DNA of 39,927 nt from Myxococcales bacterium (lineage in GTDB: Bacteria > Myxococcota_A > Bradymonadia > REDH01): contig JACKDJ010000033.1 in the NCBI GenBank assembly GCA_020633625.1, forward strand, positions 1 to 39,927, read 5' to 3'. The position numbers and the translations under genes were made by a program. Below, in pieces: positions 17,118 through 24,097 of this stretch. The notes beneath the pieces were generated by a model. That model did no database searches. It was not told the DNA's origin and saw only the letters and a list, made by a program, of their open reading frames with translations. Position 1 is the stretch's first letter, and every line of letters starts with the position of its first letter.

Positions 17118-17156
17118 CTCGGCTCGGTAGAGGCGGGCCCAGCGCCGCGCGGCTGG

Positions 17157-17185
17157 AATCTAGCCCTGGGCCGACACGCGGGCAA
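17157..17185 (-). promoter_or_regulatory. Sigma70-like promoter for the glyoxalase II operon
   Basis: Minus strand: -35 TTGCCC (17180-17185), a 17-base spacer, -10 TAGATT (17157-17162). The predicted start is near 17150, giving a leader of about 33 bases before the ATG at 17117. Confidence 0.55.
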
Positions 17186-17277
17186 GGGCGGCGCCCTGGC
17201 TCGATGCCACGGCGCGGCTGGACGCCCGGCTATCCGCGCGCTATCGCCCCCGGAGGCTCGGGCGCGGAGGTTCGACG

Positions 17278-18204
17278 ATGAGCTGGACCGAGCGGTTCGA
17301 GGTCGGCCCCAACTGTGAGGGCTGGCGCCTCGACAACTTCCTGACGCACAAGCTGAAGCGCGCGAGCCGCGCGAAGGTCGCCCGCATCATCAAGGGTGGC
17401 GTGCGGCTAGAGAGCGGCAAGAAGGTCAAGGCGGGGACCGTCGTCCGCGCTGGCGATGTCGTCATCGTCGAGCGCGTCGAACGCGGGGACCCGGGCGCGC
17501 CCGGGTTCGAGGCCATTCGCGTGCTCTGCGAGGGCGCGACCGCGGTGGTGCTCGACAAGCCAGCGGGAATGCTCGTGCACCGCACCGCCCACGAGGCGAC
17601 GCGCACGCTGGACGTCTACCTCGCCGAGCGATTCCCCGGAGAGCGAGTCGAGCCGGTCCATCGGCTCGACCGGGACACCTCCGGGGTCCTGCTTTGCGGT
17701 CGCGGGCTCGACGCGATTCGCGCGTTTACGGCGGCGTTCGAGGCCGCAGAGCCGCAGAAGCGCTACCGTGCGCTCGCCGTCGATCCGGCGGGGGAGTGGC
17801 CTGTCGGCGCGCGGCGAACCTTCGACACTCCGCTCGGGTCGGACGGCACGAGCGAGGTCCAGATCCGCGTGGGACCTGGCGACAAGCCGTGCGCGACGCA
17901 CGCGGTTTGTGTGGCGCGCGCCGGCGACGTCGCCGAGCTGGAGGTGCGGATCGAGCGGGGCCGTCAGCACCAGATCCGCGCCCACCTGTCGATGTTTGGA
18001 ACCCCGATCGTCGGAGACAAGCTCTATGGAATGGGCGACGCGTTCTTCCAGGAGTGGATCCTTGACCCCGGGGCTCCAGATCTGGTCGCGCAGCTGGAGC
18101 GCCGCTGGCACTGTCTGCACGCCGAGGCGCTGACCGTGGAGCTGGACGGCGCTTCCCGGACGTTCGACGCCGGCCCACCGCCGTGGAGTCTGCAGCGCGG
18201 ATAG
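17278..18204 (+). CDS. RluA-family 23S rRNA/tRNA pseudouridine synthase
   Basis: Isomerises specific uridines in structured RNA to pseudouridine. The 308 residues contain an N-terminal S4 RNA-binding domain (about 15-66, DNFLTHKLKRASRAKVARII) and the catalytic domain with the RluA motif HRLDRDTSG (128-136; catalytic Asp131), followed by YRALAVDP and the GRQHQIRAHL motif (about 223). The architecture fits RluC/RluD-type enzymes, but the target position cannot be assigned. The start is ATG with GGAGG seven bases upstream. It is convergent with obgE; the 73-base gap holds a small GC hairpin (18207-18231) without a T-tract. I found no convincing promoter in the 160-base divergent gap with the glyoxalase II-like gene. 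Confidence 0.9.
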   Translation: MSWTERFEVGPNCEGWRLDNFLTHKLKRASRAKVARIIKGGVRLESGKKVKAGTVVRAGDVVIVERVERGDPGAPGFEAIRVLCEGATAVVLDKPAGMLVHRTAHEATRTLDVYLAERFPGERVEPVHRLDRDTSGVLLCGRGLDAIRAFTAAFEAAEPQKRYRALAVDPAGEWPVGARRTFDTPLGSDGTSEVQIRVGPGDKPCATHAVCVARAGDVAELEVRIERGRQHQIRAHLSMFGTPIVGDKLYGMGDAFFQEWILDPGAPDLVAQLERRWHCLHAEALTVELDGASRTFDAGPPPWSLQRG

Positions 18205-18277
18205 CCCGTCGGGCGCGCCTCACGCGCGACGAGCTGCACCTGCCGACCACCCTGGAACGGCCGTTGAAGTGGCGGCG

Positions 18278-19399
18278 CTACTCGTCTTCCTCTTCGAAGA
18301 TGTACTCGACCTGAACGCCGCCGGCCTCGTCGTCGAGCTGCTCCAGGAAGCGGTCGTCTGCGTCTGCGACGGTGAAGTGTGCGACGTCGGGGGCTGGCGA
18401 CTCTGCGGCGAGTCGGCCCATTGCGTCGACGAGCTCGGCGACCCCTGCGCGGGTCGCCGCCGAGAACGAGAGGAACTCGTGGCCCTGGGCCTCGAACCAG
18501 GCGCGAAGCTCGGGCTCGCGCTCGGAGACGAACGGCACGTCCATCTTGCCGAGCGCCACGATCTGCGGGCGCGCCGCGAGCGAGGTAGAGAAGAGGGCGA
18601 GCTCGCGGTTAATGGCGACGAAGTCGTCGATCGGGTCTCGCCCTTCTTCTCCGGGCGTCACCTCGACGACGTGGACGAGCGCGCGGCAGCGCTCGATGTG
18701 CCGCAAGAACTGGTAGCCGAGTCCGCGACCCGCGTGTGCGCCCTCGACGAGCCCGGGGATGTCGGCGACGACGAACGACCGGTAGTCGTGCCAGCGGACG
18801 AGCCCGAGGTTCGGGACGAGCGTGGTGAACGGGTACGCCGCGATCTTGGGTCGGGCGTTGGAGATGACCGAGATGAGCGTGGACTTTCCGACGCTGGGGA
18901 AGCCGATGATGCCGACGTCCGCGAGCAGCTTGAGCTCGAGCGTGATGGTGCGCTCCTCACCGGCCTCTCCGGGCTGGGCGTAGGATGGCGTCTGGTTGAC
19001 GGAGGTCTTGAACCGCGCGTTCCCGAGCCCGCCGCGGCCGCCTCCGGCGGCGGTGGCGCGCGCGTCCGGCTCGCTGAGGTCGGCGACGAGGTCGCCGGTG
19101 ATGGCGTCGCGGACGATGGTGCCGACGGGGACCTTGACGATCGCGTCCTGGCCGGCGCGACCGTCGGAGAGCTTGGTTCCGCCGGGGGAACCGTTCTCGG
19201 CGGCGATGCGCTGCTTGTACCGGAAGTCGAGGAGGGTGCCGACGTTCGGGTCTGCGACGACGACGACCGAGCCACCGGCGCCGCCGTTTCCGCCGGAGGG
19301 GCCGCCGCGCGCGACGAACTTCTCGCGTCGATATGCGACGGCGCCGGCCCCGCCGTGGCCGGCGGTGGTGTGAATGGTGACGCAGTCGACGAAGCGCAT
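18278..19399 (-). CDS. obgE: GTPase ObgE/CgtA
   Basis: Essential ribosome-associated GTPase that takes part in 50S maturation and stress response. The 373 residues comprise the Gly-rich Obg fold (1-158), the G domain, and a short acidic C-terminus (EEEDE). G1 is GFPSVGKST (166-174), the switch region includes YPFTTLVPNLG (189-199), and G3 is DIPGLVEGAH (213-222). G4 reads GKMD (284-287) where NKxD is expected; I checked the codons (GGC AAG ATG GAC). The Asn normally helps select guanine, so nucleotide preference or affinity may differ. G5 is probably the SAA of SFSAATRAG. It lies downstream of rplU-rpmA, the classical order, but a terminator-like hairpin separates them. Confidence 0.95.
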   Translation of the reverse strand: MRFVDCVTIHTTAGHGGAGAVAYRREKFVARGGPSGGNGGAGGSVVVVADPNVGTLLDFRYKQRIAAENGSPGGTKLSDGRAGQDAIVKVPVGTIVRDAITGDLVADLSEPDARATAAGGGRGGLGNARFKTSVNQTPSYAQPGEAGEERTITLELKLLADVGIIGFPSVGKSTLISVISNARPKIAAYPFTTLVPNLGLVRWHDYRSFVVADIPGLVEGAHAGRGLGYQFLRHIERCRALVHVVEVTPGEEGRDPIDDFVAINRELALFSTSLAARPQIVALGKMDVPFVSEREPELRAWFEAQGHEFLSFSAATRAGVAELVDAMGRLAAESPAPDVAHFTVADADDRFLEQLDDEAGGVQVEYIFEEEDE

Positions 19400-19415
19400 C
19401 GGCGTTGGGCGGTAG

Positions 19416-19445
19416 AAACGCGAAAGGGCCGGGGATACCGGCCCT
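19416..19445 (-). terminator. Intrinsic terminator after rplU-rpmA
   Basis: An 8-bp perfect stem (19425-19432 with 19438-19445, AGGGCCGG) with a 5-base loop is followed on the minus strand by TTTCGCGTTT. It lies 28 bases beyond the rpmA stop and 17 bases before obgE, so it probably attenuates obgE expression rather than ending it fully. Confidence 0.6.
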
Positions 19446-19473
19446 CTGCGGGGGTTGGCGGTGCTGCTGCCGA

Positions 19474-19746
19474 CTACTCGGCGGCGGCGGCCTCGGCGGG
19501 GTAGACGCTGACGGACTTCTTGCCGCCGCGGCCGTACTCGAACTTCACGTTGCCGTCGATGAGGGCAAAGAGGGTGAAGTCGCGACCCATGCCGACGTTG
19601 CGGCCGGGGTGCACGGTGGTGCCGAGCTGGCGGATGATGATGTTACCGGCGCGGACGGGCTCGCCGCCGAACTTCTTGACGCCGCGGCGCTGCCCGGCGG
19701 AGTCGCGCCCGTTGCGGGTCGAGCCCTGTCCCTTCTTGTGAGCCAT
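19474..19746 (-). CDS. rpmA: 50S ribosomal protein L27
   Basis: Ribosomal protein near the peptidyl-transferase centre. The 90 residues match the family, with the N-terminus MAHKKGQGSTRNGRDS, RRGVKKFGGE, and the core AGNIIIRQLGTTVHPG followed by DFTLFALIDG. The N-terminus has no cleavable extension of the Firmicutes type. The C-terminus adds an Ala/Glu tail (YPAEAAAAE). It follows rplU by 23 bases. Confidence 0.98.
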   Translation of the reverse strand: MAHKKGQGSTRNGRDSAGQRRGVKKFGGEPVRAGNIIIRQLGTTVHPGRNVGMGRDFTLFALIDGNVKFEYGRGGKKSVSVYPAEAAAAE

Positions 19747-19769
19747 GGTGTTGCCTCGGTGGAGGGGCG

Positions 19770-20081
19770 CTAGCCGTTGACGGCCGTGACGCGCACGCGG
19801 GTGTAGTACTGACGATGTCCGCGGGTGCGCTTGTAGTTGCGCCGCCGCTTGAACTTGAAGACGAGGATCTTCTTCGCGCGGGCCTGGAGCAGGATCTCGG
19901 CCGTGACGGTAGCGCCGGCCACGGTCGGCTTGCCGACCTTGATCGCGCTGCCGTCGCCGACGGCGAGGATGTCGCTGAAGGTGATCTTGCTGCCGGGCTC
20001 GCCTTCGAGGCGCTCTACGGCGAAGACCTCGCCTTCCTTGACGCGGTACTGCTTGCCGCCGGTGCGGATGACTGCGTACAT
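19770..20081 (-). CDS. rplU: 50S ribosomal protein L21
   Basis: Ribosomal protein that binds 23S rRNA and pairs genomically with L27. The 103 residues run from MYAVIRTGGKQYRV to the basic stretch KFKRRRNYKRTRGHRQ and the end RVTAVNG. The ATG at 20079-20081 is chosen over an in-frame upstream codon at 20141 because the family begins with MYAVI and GGAG (as ACGGAGTTCTC) lies just upstream. A consensus promoter and a strong leader hairpin precede it. Confidence 0.98.
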   Translation of the reverse strand: MYAVIRTGGKQYRVKEGEVFAVERLEGEPGSKITFSDILAVGDGSAIKVGKPTVAGATVTAEILLQARAKKILVFKFKRRRNYKRTRGHRQYYTRVRVTAVNG

Positions 20082-20138
20082 GAGAACTCCGTGCTGTCGC
20101 ATCCGGGGGTGGGCTCGCGCCACTCGATGACCCGCGGA

Positions 20139-20169
20139 CAACGGGATGGTGCGCCGAGCGCACCCGTTG
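20139..20169 (-). promoter_or_regulatory. Leader hairpin upstream of rplU
   Basis: Arms CAACGG (20139-20144) and GTGCGC (20149-20154) pair with GCGCAC (20158-20163) and CCGTTG (20164-20169): 12 pairs, a 4-base bulge and a 3-base loop. It begins about three bases after the predicted transcription start (about 20172), so it caps the rplU mRNA. Autoregulation by L21 is inferred by analogy with other ribosomal protein leaders. Confidence 0.5.
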
Positions 20170-20179
20170 AGGGACTGGC

Positions 20180-20208
20180 ACGCTAGGCCGCGGGCGGTCG
20201 AGTGTCAA
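20180..20208 (-). promoter_or_regulatory. Consensus sigma70-like promoter of rplU-rpmA
   Basis: Minus strand: -35 TTGACA (20203-20208), exactly 17 bases, then -10 TAGCGT (20180-20185). It is the best housekeeping promoter match in the window. The leader to the rplU ATG is about 90 bases. Confidence 0.75.
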
Positions 20209-20232
20209 CGAAAGAGTTGGTGCTCCTGGATC

Positions 20233-21672
20233 CTAAGCCCCCGGCACCGCCGACGGCACGCCGAACCGCCGCGCCTCCCTTGCACCCGACAGCAGCGCGC
20301 CGTGGACCGTCTGGTAGTAGCTGCGCTCCGTTGCCTCGCCCGCGAACAGCAAGTGGTTGTCCCAGTCCGGCGCGCCTAGCGCGCAGATGTCGTCGAACGA
20401 TGCTCCCACCGGGATGTAGCTGTACGAGCCTCGGGACCATGGGTCCGAGCGCCAGCGCGTCACTCGCGTGGCCTGCGGCGTGGGGACCGACATCCCAAAG
20501 GTCGCGTCGAGCGACTGCAGCGCGCGCGACACCAGCTCGTCGTCCGACAGCGCGTCCTGCAGCGCCCGGCTCGCGGCGCCGCCGTTGAAGCACACCAGCG
20601 TAGGCGCCCCCACCGCGTCGCTGAAGTCCTGGCCGTAGGGGAAGTCGCTGCCCGACGCCGCCTCGTGGATCCAGACCCCCGCTGCCGGCAGCGACGAGCT
20701 CCAGAACCGATCGTCGAACCGCAGCGCCACCTTCTCGAGTGACCCCATGTCTAGCCGCTGGATCGCGCGCTGCTTCGCGGCAGCGAGTGGCGGGTCGAAG
20801 CGGATCGCGTTCGCGCGCAGCACGCCGAGGGGGACCGTCACGATGACCGCGTCGGCGACGAAGGTCTCGGTGGCTGTCTCGACACGCACCTCCGCGCCGA
20901 CGCGCGTGACCGCAGACACCGGTGTCGACAGGCGCAGATCGAGCCCTTCGGCGAGGTACTCGATGATGGGTGCGTAGCCGCCGATCGGGAGATGGTCGCC
21001 GCCCCCGAACTCCTCCTCCTCCCAGAACGCGTCGAGCGACGTCTGCGCACAGGGGCCGCCGTAGTCGAGTTCGTTGTAGATGCCGAGCAGGTGGCGCACG
21101 CGTCTGCGCTTCGCGTCGCCGAGATCCGACACCCACCAGTCCACACCGTCCTGATACGACGCGCCAGCGCCGACACGTCGGCGGACGCGCCGCAGCGCCG
21201 CGACGAACGCGTCGGCCTCGTCCTCGACCTCCGCGATCTCTGCGTCCGTCAGAGATGACGCGACGCGCGCGTCCCACCAGCGCCGAAGCGGCTGCGGATC
21301 AGAGCGAAGCTCGATGCCGAGCGACGAGGCGAGCGCCGTGAGTGGATTCCCCCGTGTCCCGTGGACCCAGGCGGCGCCGAGGTCTAGTGGGGTCCCGTCG
21401 AAGTCGACGCTGTGGACGCGGCCGCCGACTCGGTCACGCGCCTCGACGACGACCACGTCGCGGCCGGCCATCGCCAGACTGCGGGCCGCTGTCAGGCCCG
21501 CGACCCCGGCGCCGACGACGACGACGCGCTGTCCCGTCGCGCGCCCGCCGTCGGGGCACTCCTCTGCGTCGGCACAGCTCGCGAACAGCGACGCCGACGT
21601 CGCTGCGGCGAGTCCGCCCAGCAGCCTGCGCCTCGAGAGCGGCACCGAGAGCGCAGGACGCCGTGAGGTCAT
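20233..21672 (-). CDS. Flavin amine oxidase, Tat-exported
   Basis: FAD-dependent oxidase of the monoamine/polyamine oxidase superfamily, 479 residues. The N-terminus carries a twin-arginine signal (PLSRRRLLGG, 11-20) followed by LFASC (29-33), so a Tat-exported and possibly lipid-anchored protein is likely, although Phe at -3 makes the lipobox weak. The FAD-binding motif is VVVVGAGVAGLTAARSL (50-66), followed by EARDRVGGRV (76-85) and LGAAWVHG (97-104). The C-terminal FAD motif is LLFAGEATERSYYQTVHGAL, which resembles polyamine oxidases and LSD1-like enzymes. The true amine substrate is unknown. It lies 30 bases downstream of the coiled-coil gene on the same strand, so co-transcription is likely. 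ATG start without a clear Shine-Dalgarno. Confidence 0.87.
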   Translation of the reverse strand: MTSRRPALSVPLSRRRLLGGLAAATSASLFASCADAEECPDGGRATGQRVVVVGAGVAGLTAARSLAMAGRDVVVVEARDRVGGRVHSVDFDGTPLDLGAAWVHGTRGNPLTALASSLGIELRSDPQPLRRWWDARVASSLTDAEIAEVEDEADAFVAALRRVRRRVGAGASYQDGVDWWVSDLGDAKRRRVRHLLGIYNELDYGGPCAQTSLDAFWEEEEFGGGDHLPIGGYAPIIEYLAEGLDLRLSTPVSAVTRVGAEVRVETATETFVADAVIVTVPLGVLRANAIRFDPPLAAAKQRAIQRLDMGSLEKVALRFDDRFWSSSLPAAGVWIHEAASGSDFPYGQDFSDAVGAPTLVCFNGGAASRALQDALSDDELVSRALQSLDATFGMSVPTPQATRVTRWRSDPWSRGSYSYIPVGASFDDICALGAPDWDNHLLFAGEATERSYYQTVHGALLSGAREARRFGVPSAVPGA

Positions 21673-21702
21673 CGTCGGCCCGTCAGTGCCACGCCGGTTA
21701 CG

Positions 21703-23013
21703 TCAGGCAGGGTCGAGCTTCGCCAGGTCGGCGTCGTCGAGGTCCCAGCCCGTGTCGTCGAGCGTGTCCTTCGCGTTCGCTTCTTCGGCCGGCGCGGCGC
21801 TGGCATTGGGGGCTGCTTCGGCCGGGGGAGCCGCGTCGGCTTCCGGGGCCGCCTCGGCTTCGGGCGGCGCGGCGACCGCAGCGGCGGTCTCCTGCGTGAT
21901 GCTGTCGCCGCGAGACTCGGTCGTCACGCTCTCGCCGCGCACGACGTCCGCCGGCGTGACGTCGGGGGTCGGGGCGGTGTCGATCGTCTCGACGGCGCTG
22001 GGGTCGTCGGCCGGCGGTGCGTCCACGGTCTCGACCGCGGAGTGGTCGTCCGCCGCCACCGTCTCTTCCGGGGGCGCCGCAGCCTCGGCCGGCGGGGCAG
22101 CTTCGGTCGCGGGCGCCGCAGGCTCTTCTGCCGGTGCGGGCGCCGGGGCGGCGGCAGGCGCCGTCGGGCGGGGACGCTCGACCAGGTCCTCGGGCGTGAG
22201 CGCGTCGGGGCGGCGCAGGTTCGCGTCGGCCGCTGCGAGCCGATCCAGCGCGCTCTCGAGCTGCGACTTCAGGATCGAGTACGCCTTGTCGTTGTTGTCT
22301 GCGCGCCGACGCTCCTTGTCCATGTCGGTCAGAGCACGGGTGAGCCGCTTGCGGAGGCTCTTGAGCTCCTCGGTGAACGTGGCGCGGTCCTTCCGGACGG
22401 TCTCGTCGACGGCGCGGCGTGCCTCACGCGAGGTCTCGGAGAGGCGGCGCTCGAGGTCGGCGATCGTCGCGTTGAGCGCAGCGATCTGATCGGAGTTGTC
22501 GGCCGAGGTTGCTCCATCGGCGGCGGGGGCCGCGGCAGGGGGGGCGGCGAGCACCATCGTCGCTCGCGGTGCGGGCGACTCACGGCGCGACGGCGGCTCG
22601 GCGTCGCGCTCGGCGAGCTGCTTGCGCAGGTTCGCCGCCTCGGCGCGCGCGGCCATCATCGCCTCGCGGGCCTCCTCGATGCCGCCCAGCGCCGCCTGCT
22701 TCTGGTTCAGCTCGGCGATCTTCTTCGCGAGGTCGTCGGACTCCTGGCCCTTCGCGTGCACCTTCTTCTTCGCCTTCTTGAGCTCCTCGCGCGCCTTCAC
22801 GGCGTCGGACTCCTTCTCGCCGACCTGTGCACGGAGCGATGCGATCTCGGTCCGCACCGACGCCAGCTCCCCCTTGGTGGTGTCCTGCGCGTCACGCGCG
22901 GAGCGGAGCTCGTCGGCGAGCCGCTTGCGATCCGTGTTCGCGGACGACAGCGCGAGGACGGCAGCGACCAGCGCCACCGCCACGATGATCAGGACGAGAA
23001 CGGCTGGGGTCAT
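21703..23013 (-). CDS. Single-pass coiled-coil protein with Ala/Pro/Glu-rich tail
   Basis: No family recognised. The 436 residues start with a membrane segment (about 3-23, AVLVLIIVAVALVAAVLAL), followed by a long heptad-rich coiled coil (about 28-125: ELRSARDAQDTT..., EELKKAKKKVHAKG) and a second one (about 175-260), then a low-complexity Ala/Pro/Glu/Asp tail. The tail holds an imperfect tandem repeat (SAVETVDAPPADD, then SAVETIDTAPTPD). The extreme C-terminus (DTGWDLDDADLAKLDPA) looks like a conserved acidic peptide that could bind a partner. The ATG at 23011-23013 is chosen because the membrane helix follows at once. It resembles cytoplasmic scaffolding or envelope-tethering proteins, but no function is claimed. 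Confidence 0.8.
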   Translation of the reverse strand: MTPAVLVLIIVAVALVAAVLALSSANTDRKRLADELRSARDAQDTTKGELASVRTEIASLRAQVGEKESDAVKAREELKKAKKKVHAKGQESDDLAKKIAELNQKQAALGGIEEAREAMMAARAEAANLRKQLAERDAEPPSRRESPAPRATMVLAAPPAAAPAADGATSADNSDQIAALNATIADLERRLSETSREARRAVDETVRKDRATFTEELKSLRKRLTRALTDMDKERRRADNNDKAYSILKSQLESALDRLAAADANLRRPDALTPEDLVERPRPTAPAAAPAPAPAEEPAAPATEAAPPAEAAAPPEETVAADDHSAVETVDAPPADDPSAVETIDTAPTPDVTPADVVRGESVTTESRGDSITQETAAAVAAPPEAEAAPEADAAPPAEAAPNASAAPAEEANAKDTLDDTGWDLDDADLAKLDPA

Positions 23014-23075
23014 TCGGCGAGTAAGTGGTGGATTCGACGCGACAAAGTAAGGGCCGGCCGGCCCGGGGAGCGGCA

Positions 23076-23104
23076 TCGCTAACACCGGCAGAAACCCTTG
23101 TCAA
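23076..23104 (-). promoter_or_regulatory. Promoter of the coiled-coil/amine oxidase operon
   Basis: Minus strand: -35 TTGACA (23099-23104), 17 bases, -10 TAGCGA (23076-23081). The -35 overlaps that of the divergent trmH promoter by five bases. Confidence 0.68.
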
Positions 23105-23126
23105 TTCGCATCGTTGCGCGTAGTCG
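23098..23126 (+). promoter_or_regulatory. Promoter of trmH-like gene, overlapping the divergent promoter
   Basis: Plus strand: -35 TTGTCA (23098-23103), 17 bases, -10 TAGTCG (23121-23126). The predicted start is near 23133, downstream of the alternative TTG codon at 23114, which supports the ATG at 23156. Confidence 0.5.
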
Positions 23127-23155
23127 GGCGGCCCGGAGACCCGCCGCGCCACGAC

Positions 23156-23920
23156 ATGACCGAAGAGCCAAGACCCGAGACTCCCGGCGAAGACGCGACC
23201 ACACCCGTCGACTCCGAGGACCTCGACGTCGCGTTCGCAGCGCTCGCCGAACGCTTCACGCCCGAGCGAATCGAGCGTCTACGCGCCGGCGTCGCCGCGC
23301 GAATGCGTGGCCTCACCGTCGTGCTCGACGGGCTCTACGACCCCGGAAATCGGTCGGCGATCTACCGCTCCGCCGAGGCGTACGGGCTGCTCGACGTCCA
23401 CGTCGTGCGCCCCGAGGCGGCGTGGAAGGAGCACGCGCGGTCCGTCTCACGCGGCGCCGAGAAGTGGCTCGACGTGCACACATGGCGGTCGGCCGGCGAC
23501 GTCGCGGGCGCGCTCCACGCCGCTGGGTTCCAGCTCCTCGTCGCCGACGTCTCCAACGCGCGACCCCTCGATCACTTCGATCTCTCTCGCCCGACCGCGC
23601 TCGTCTTCGGAAATGAGCGGAGCGGCGCCTCGGCCGCGATGCGAGCCGTCGTCGACGGGGCGTTCACGCTGCCGATGCGCGGCTTCGCCGACTCGTTCAA
23701 CGTCAGCGTGGCCGCTGCGATCGCGATCTCACACGCGCGCTTGCATCGAGAGCGCGCGCTAGGTGCGCTCACCGACCTCACAGTCGGAGAGCGTGACCGC
23801 CTCTTGGTCGACTTCGCCACGCGCTCCAGCCGGTGGCTGCATCGCGCCGAGCTCGAGACCGGCCGCCGTGTCGAGGGCCCCTGGAACGACATCTCGCTCC
23901 CGCGTCCTGGAACGGAGTAG
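23156..23920 (+). CDS. trmH: TrmH-family tRNA/rRNA 2'-O-methyltransferase (SPOUT)
   Basis: Methylates ribose 2'-OH of RNA with S-adenosylmethionine; the closest pattern is TrmH (tRNA Gm18). The 254 residues begin with an acidic unstructured stretch, then RFTPERIERLRAGVAARM and motif 1 DPGNRSAIYRSAEAYG (62-77), where Asn65 and Arg71 are expected catalytic residues. Motif 2 is LVFGNERSGAS (149-159) and motif 3 is LPMRGFADSFNVSVAAAI (172-189), which forms the deep knot. The overall order and the helical C-terminus (HARLHRERALG...) match TrmH rather than RlmB, which has an N-terminal L30e-like domain. Substrate choice is inferred. The start fits the predicted promoter. Its stop codon lies inside a hairpin shared with the convergent gene. 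Confidence 0.85.
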   Translation: MTEEPRPETPGEDATTPVDSEDLDVAFAALAERFTPERIERLRAGVAARMRGLTVVLDGLYDPGNRSAIYRSAEAYGLLDVHVVRPEAAWKEHARSVSRGAEKWLDVHTWRSAGDVAGALHAAGFQLLVADVSNARPLDHFDLSRPTALVFGNERSGASAAMRAVVDGAFTLPMRGFADSFNVSVAAAIAISHARLHRERALGALTDLTVGERDRLLVDFATRSSRWLHRAELETGRRVEGPWNDISLPRPGTE

Positions 23921-23948
23921 CCGCCGCGGCAGCGCAGCGGCCGGCTAC
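23917..23948. terminator. Bidirectional hairpin spanning two convergent stop codons
   Basis: Bases 23917-23927 pair with 23937-23948 (11 pairs, one bulged base, 9-base loop). The TAG of the trmH-like gene and the CTA (stop of the 50-residue minus-strand gene) face each other in the stem. No T-tract follows on either strand, so this is a T-less candidate terminator. Confidence 0.45.
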
Positions 23949-24097
23949 CCCGCCTGCTGCCGGCGCGCCTCGCGCTCTCGGGCCGCACGCTCCTTTAGCG
24001 CCTGCTCGCGATACGCGGCGCGCCGCCCGAGCTGCACGCCGATTGCGACGCCGATCGCGATCGCCGCCGGGACGTAGAAGACGTGGAAGACCGTCAC
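23945..24097 (-). CDS. 50-residue membrane protein at the end of the ccm operon
   Basis: Unrecognised small protein: a short N-terminus, one hydrophobic segment (about 7-23, FYVPAAIAIGVAIGVQLG) and a strongly basic, helical Arg/Glu/Gln-rich tail (RRAAYREQALKERAAREREARRQQAG). The GTG start (24095-24097) overlaps the ccmD TGA in a GTGA, so it is translationally coupled to ccmD. The topology (single helix, charged cytoplasmic tail) resembles CcmD itself, so it may be a second small subunit of the heme-export complex. This rests on position and topology only. A real gene is supported by the clean overlap and the end at a shared hairpin. Confidence 0.65.
   Translation of the reverse strand: MTVFHVFYVPAAIAIGVAIGVQLGRRAAYREQALKERAAREREARRQQAG

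Noticed and set aside
18207..18231. GC hairpin between the pseudouridine synthase and obgE
   Set aside because: The stem is short and bulged, with no T-tract; chance is likely in such GC-rich DNA.
18269..19504. A 411-codon plus-strand open frame over obgE
   Set aside because: ObgE on the minus strand accounts for this region fully.
20183..21277. A 364-codon minus-strand frame in another phase of the amine oxidase
   Set aside because: The amine oxidase frame has all FAD motifs; this frame is Arg-rich with no motif.
23114..23155. TTG start upstream of the trmH-like gene
   Set aside because: It lies within the predicted promoter region, and family alignment needs no extra N-terminus.
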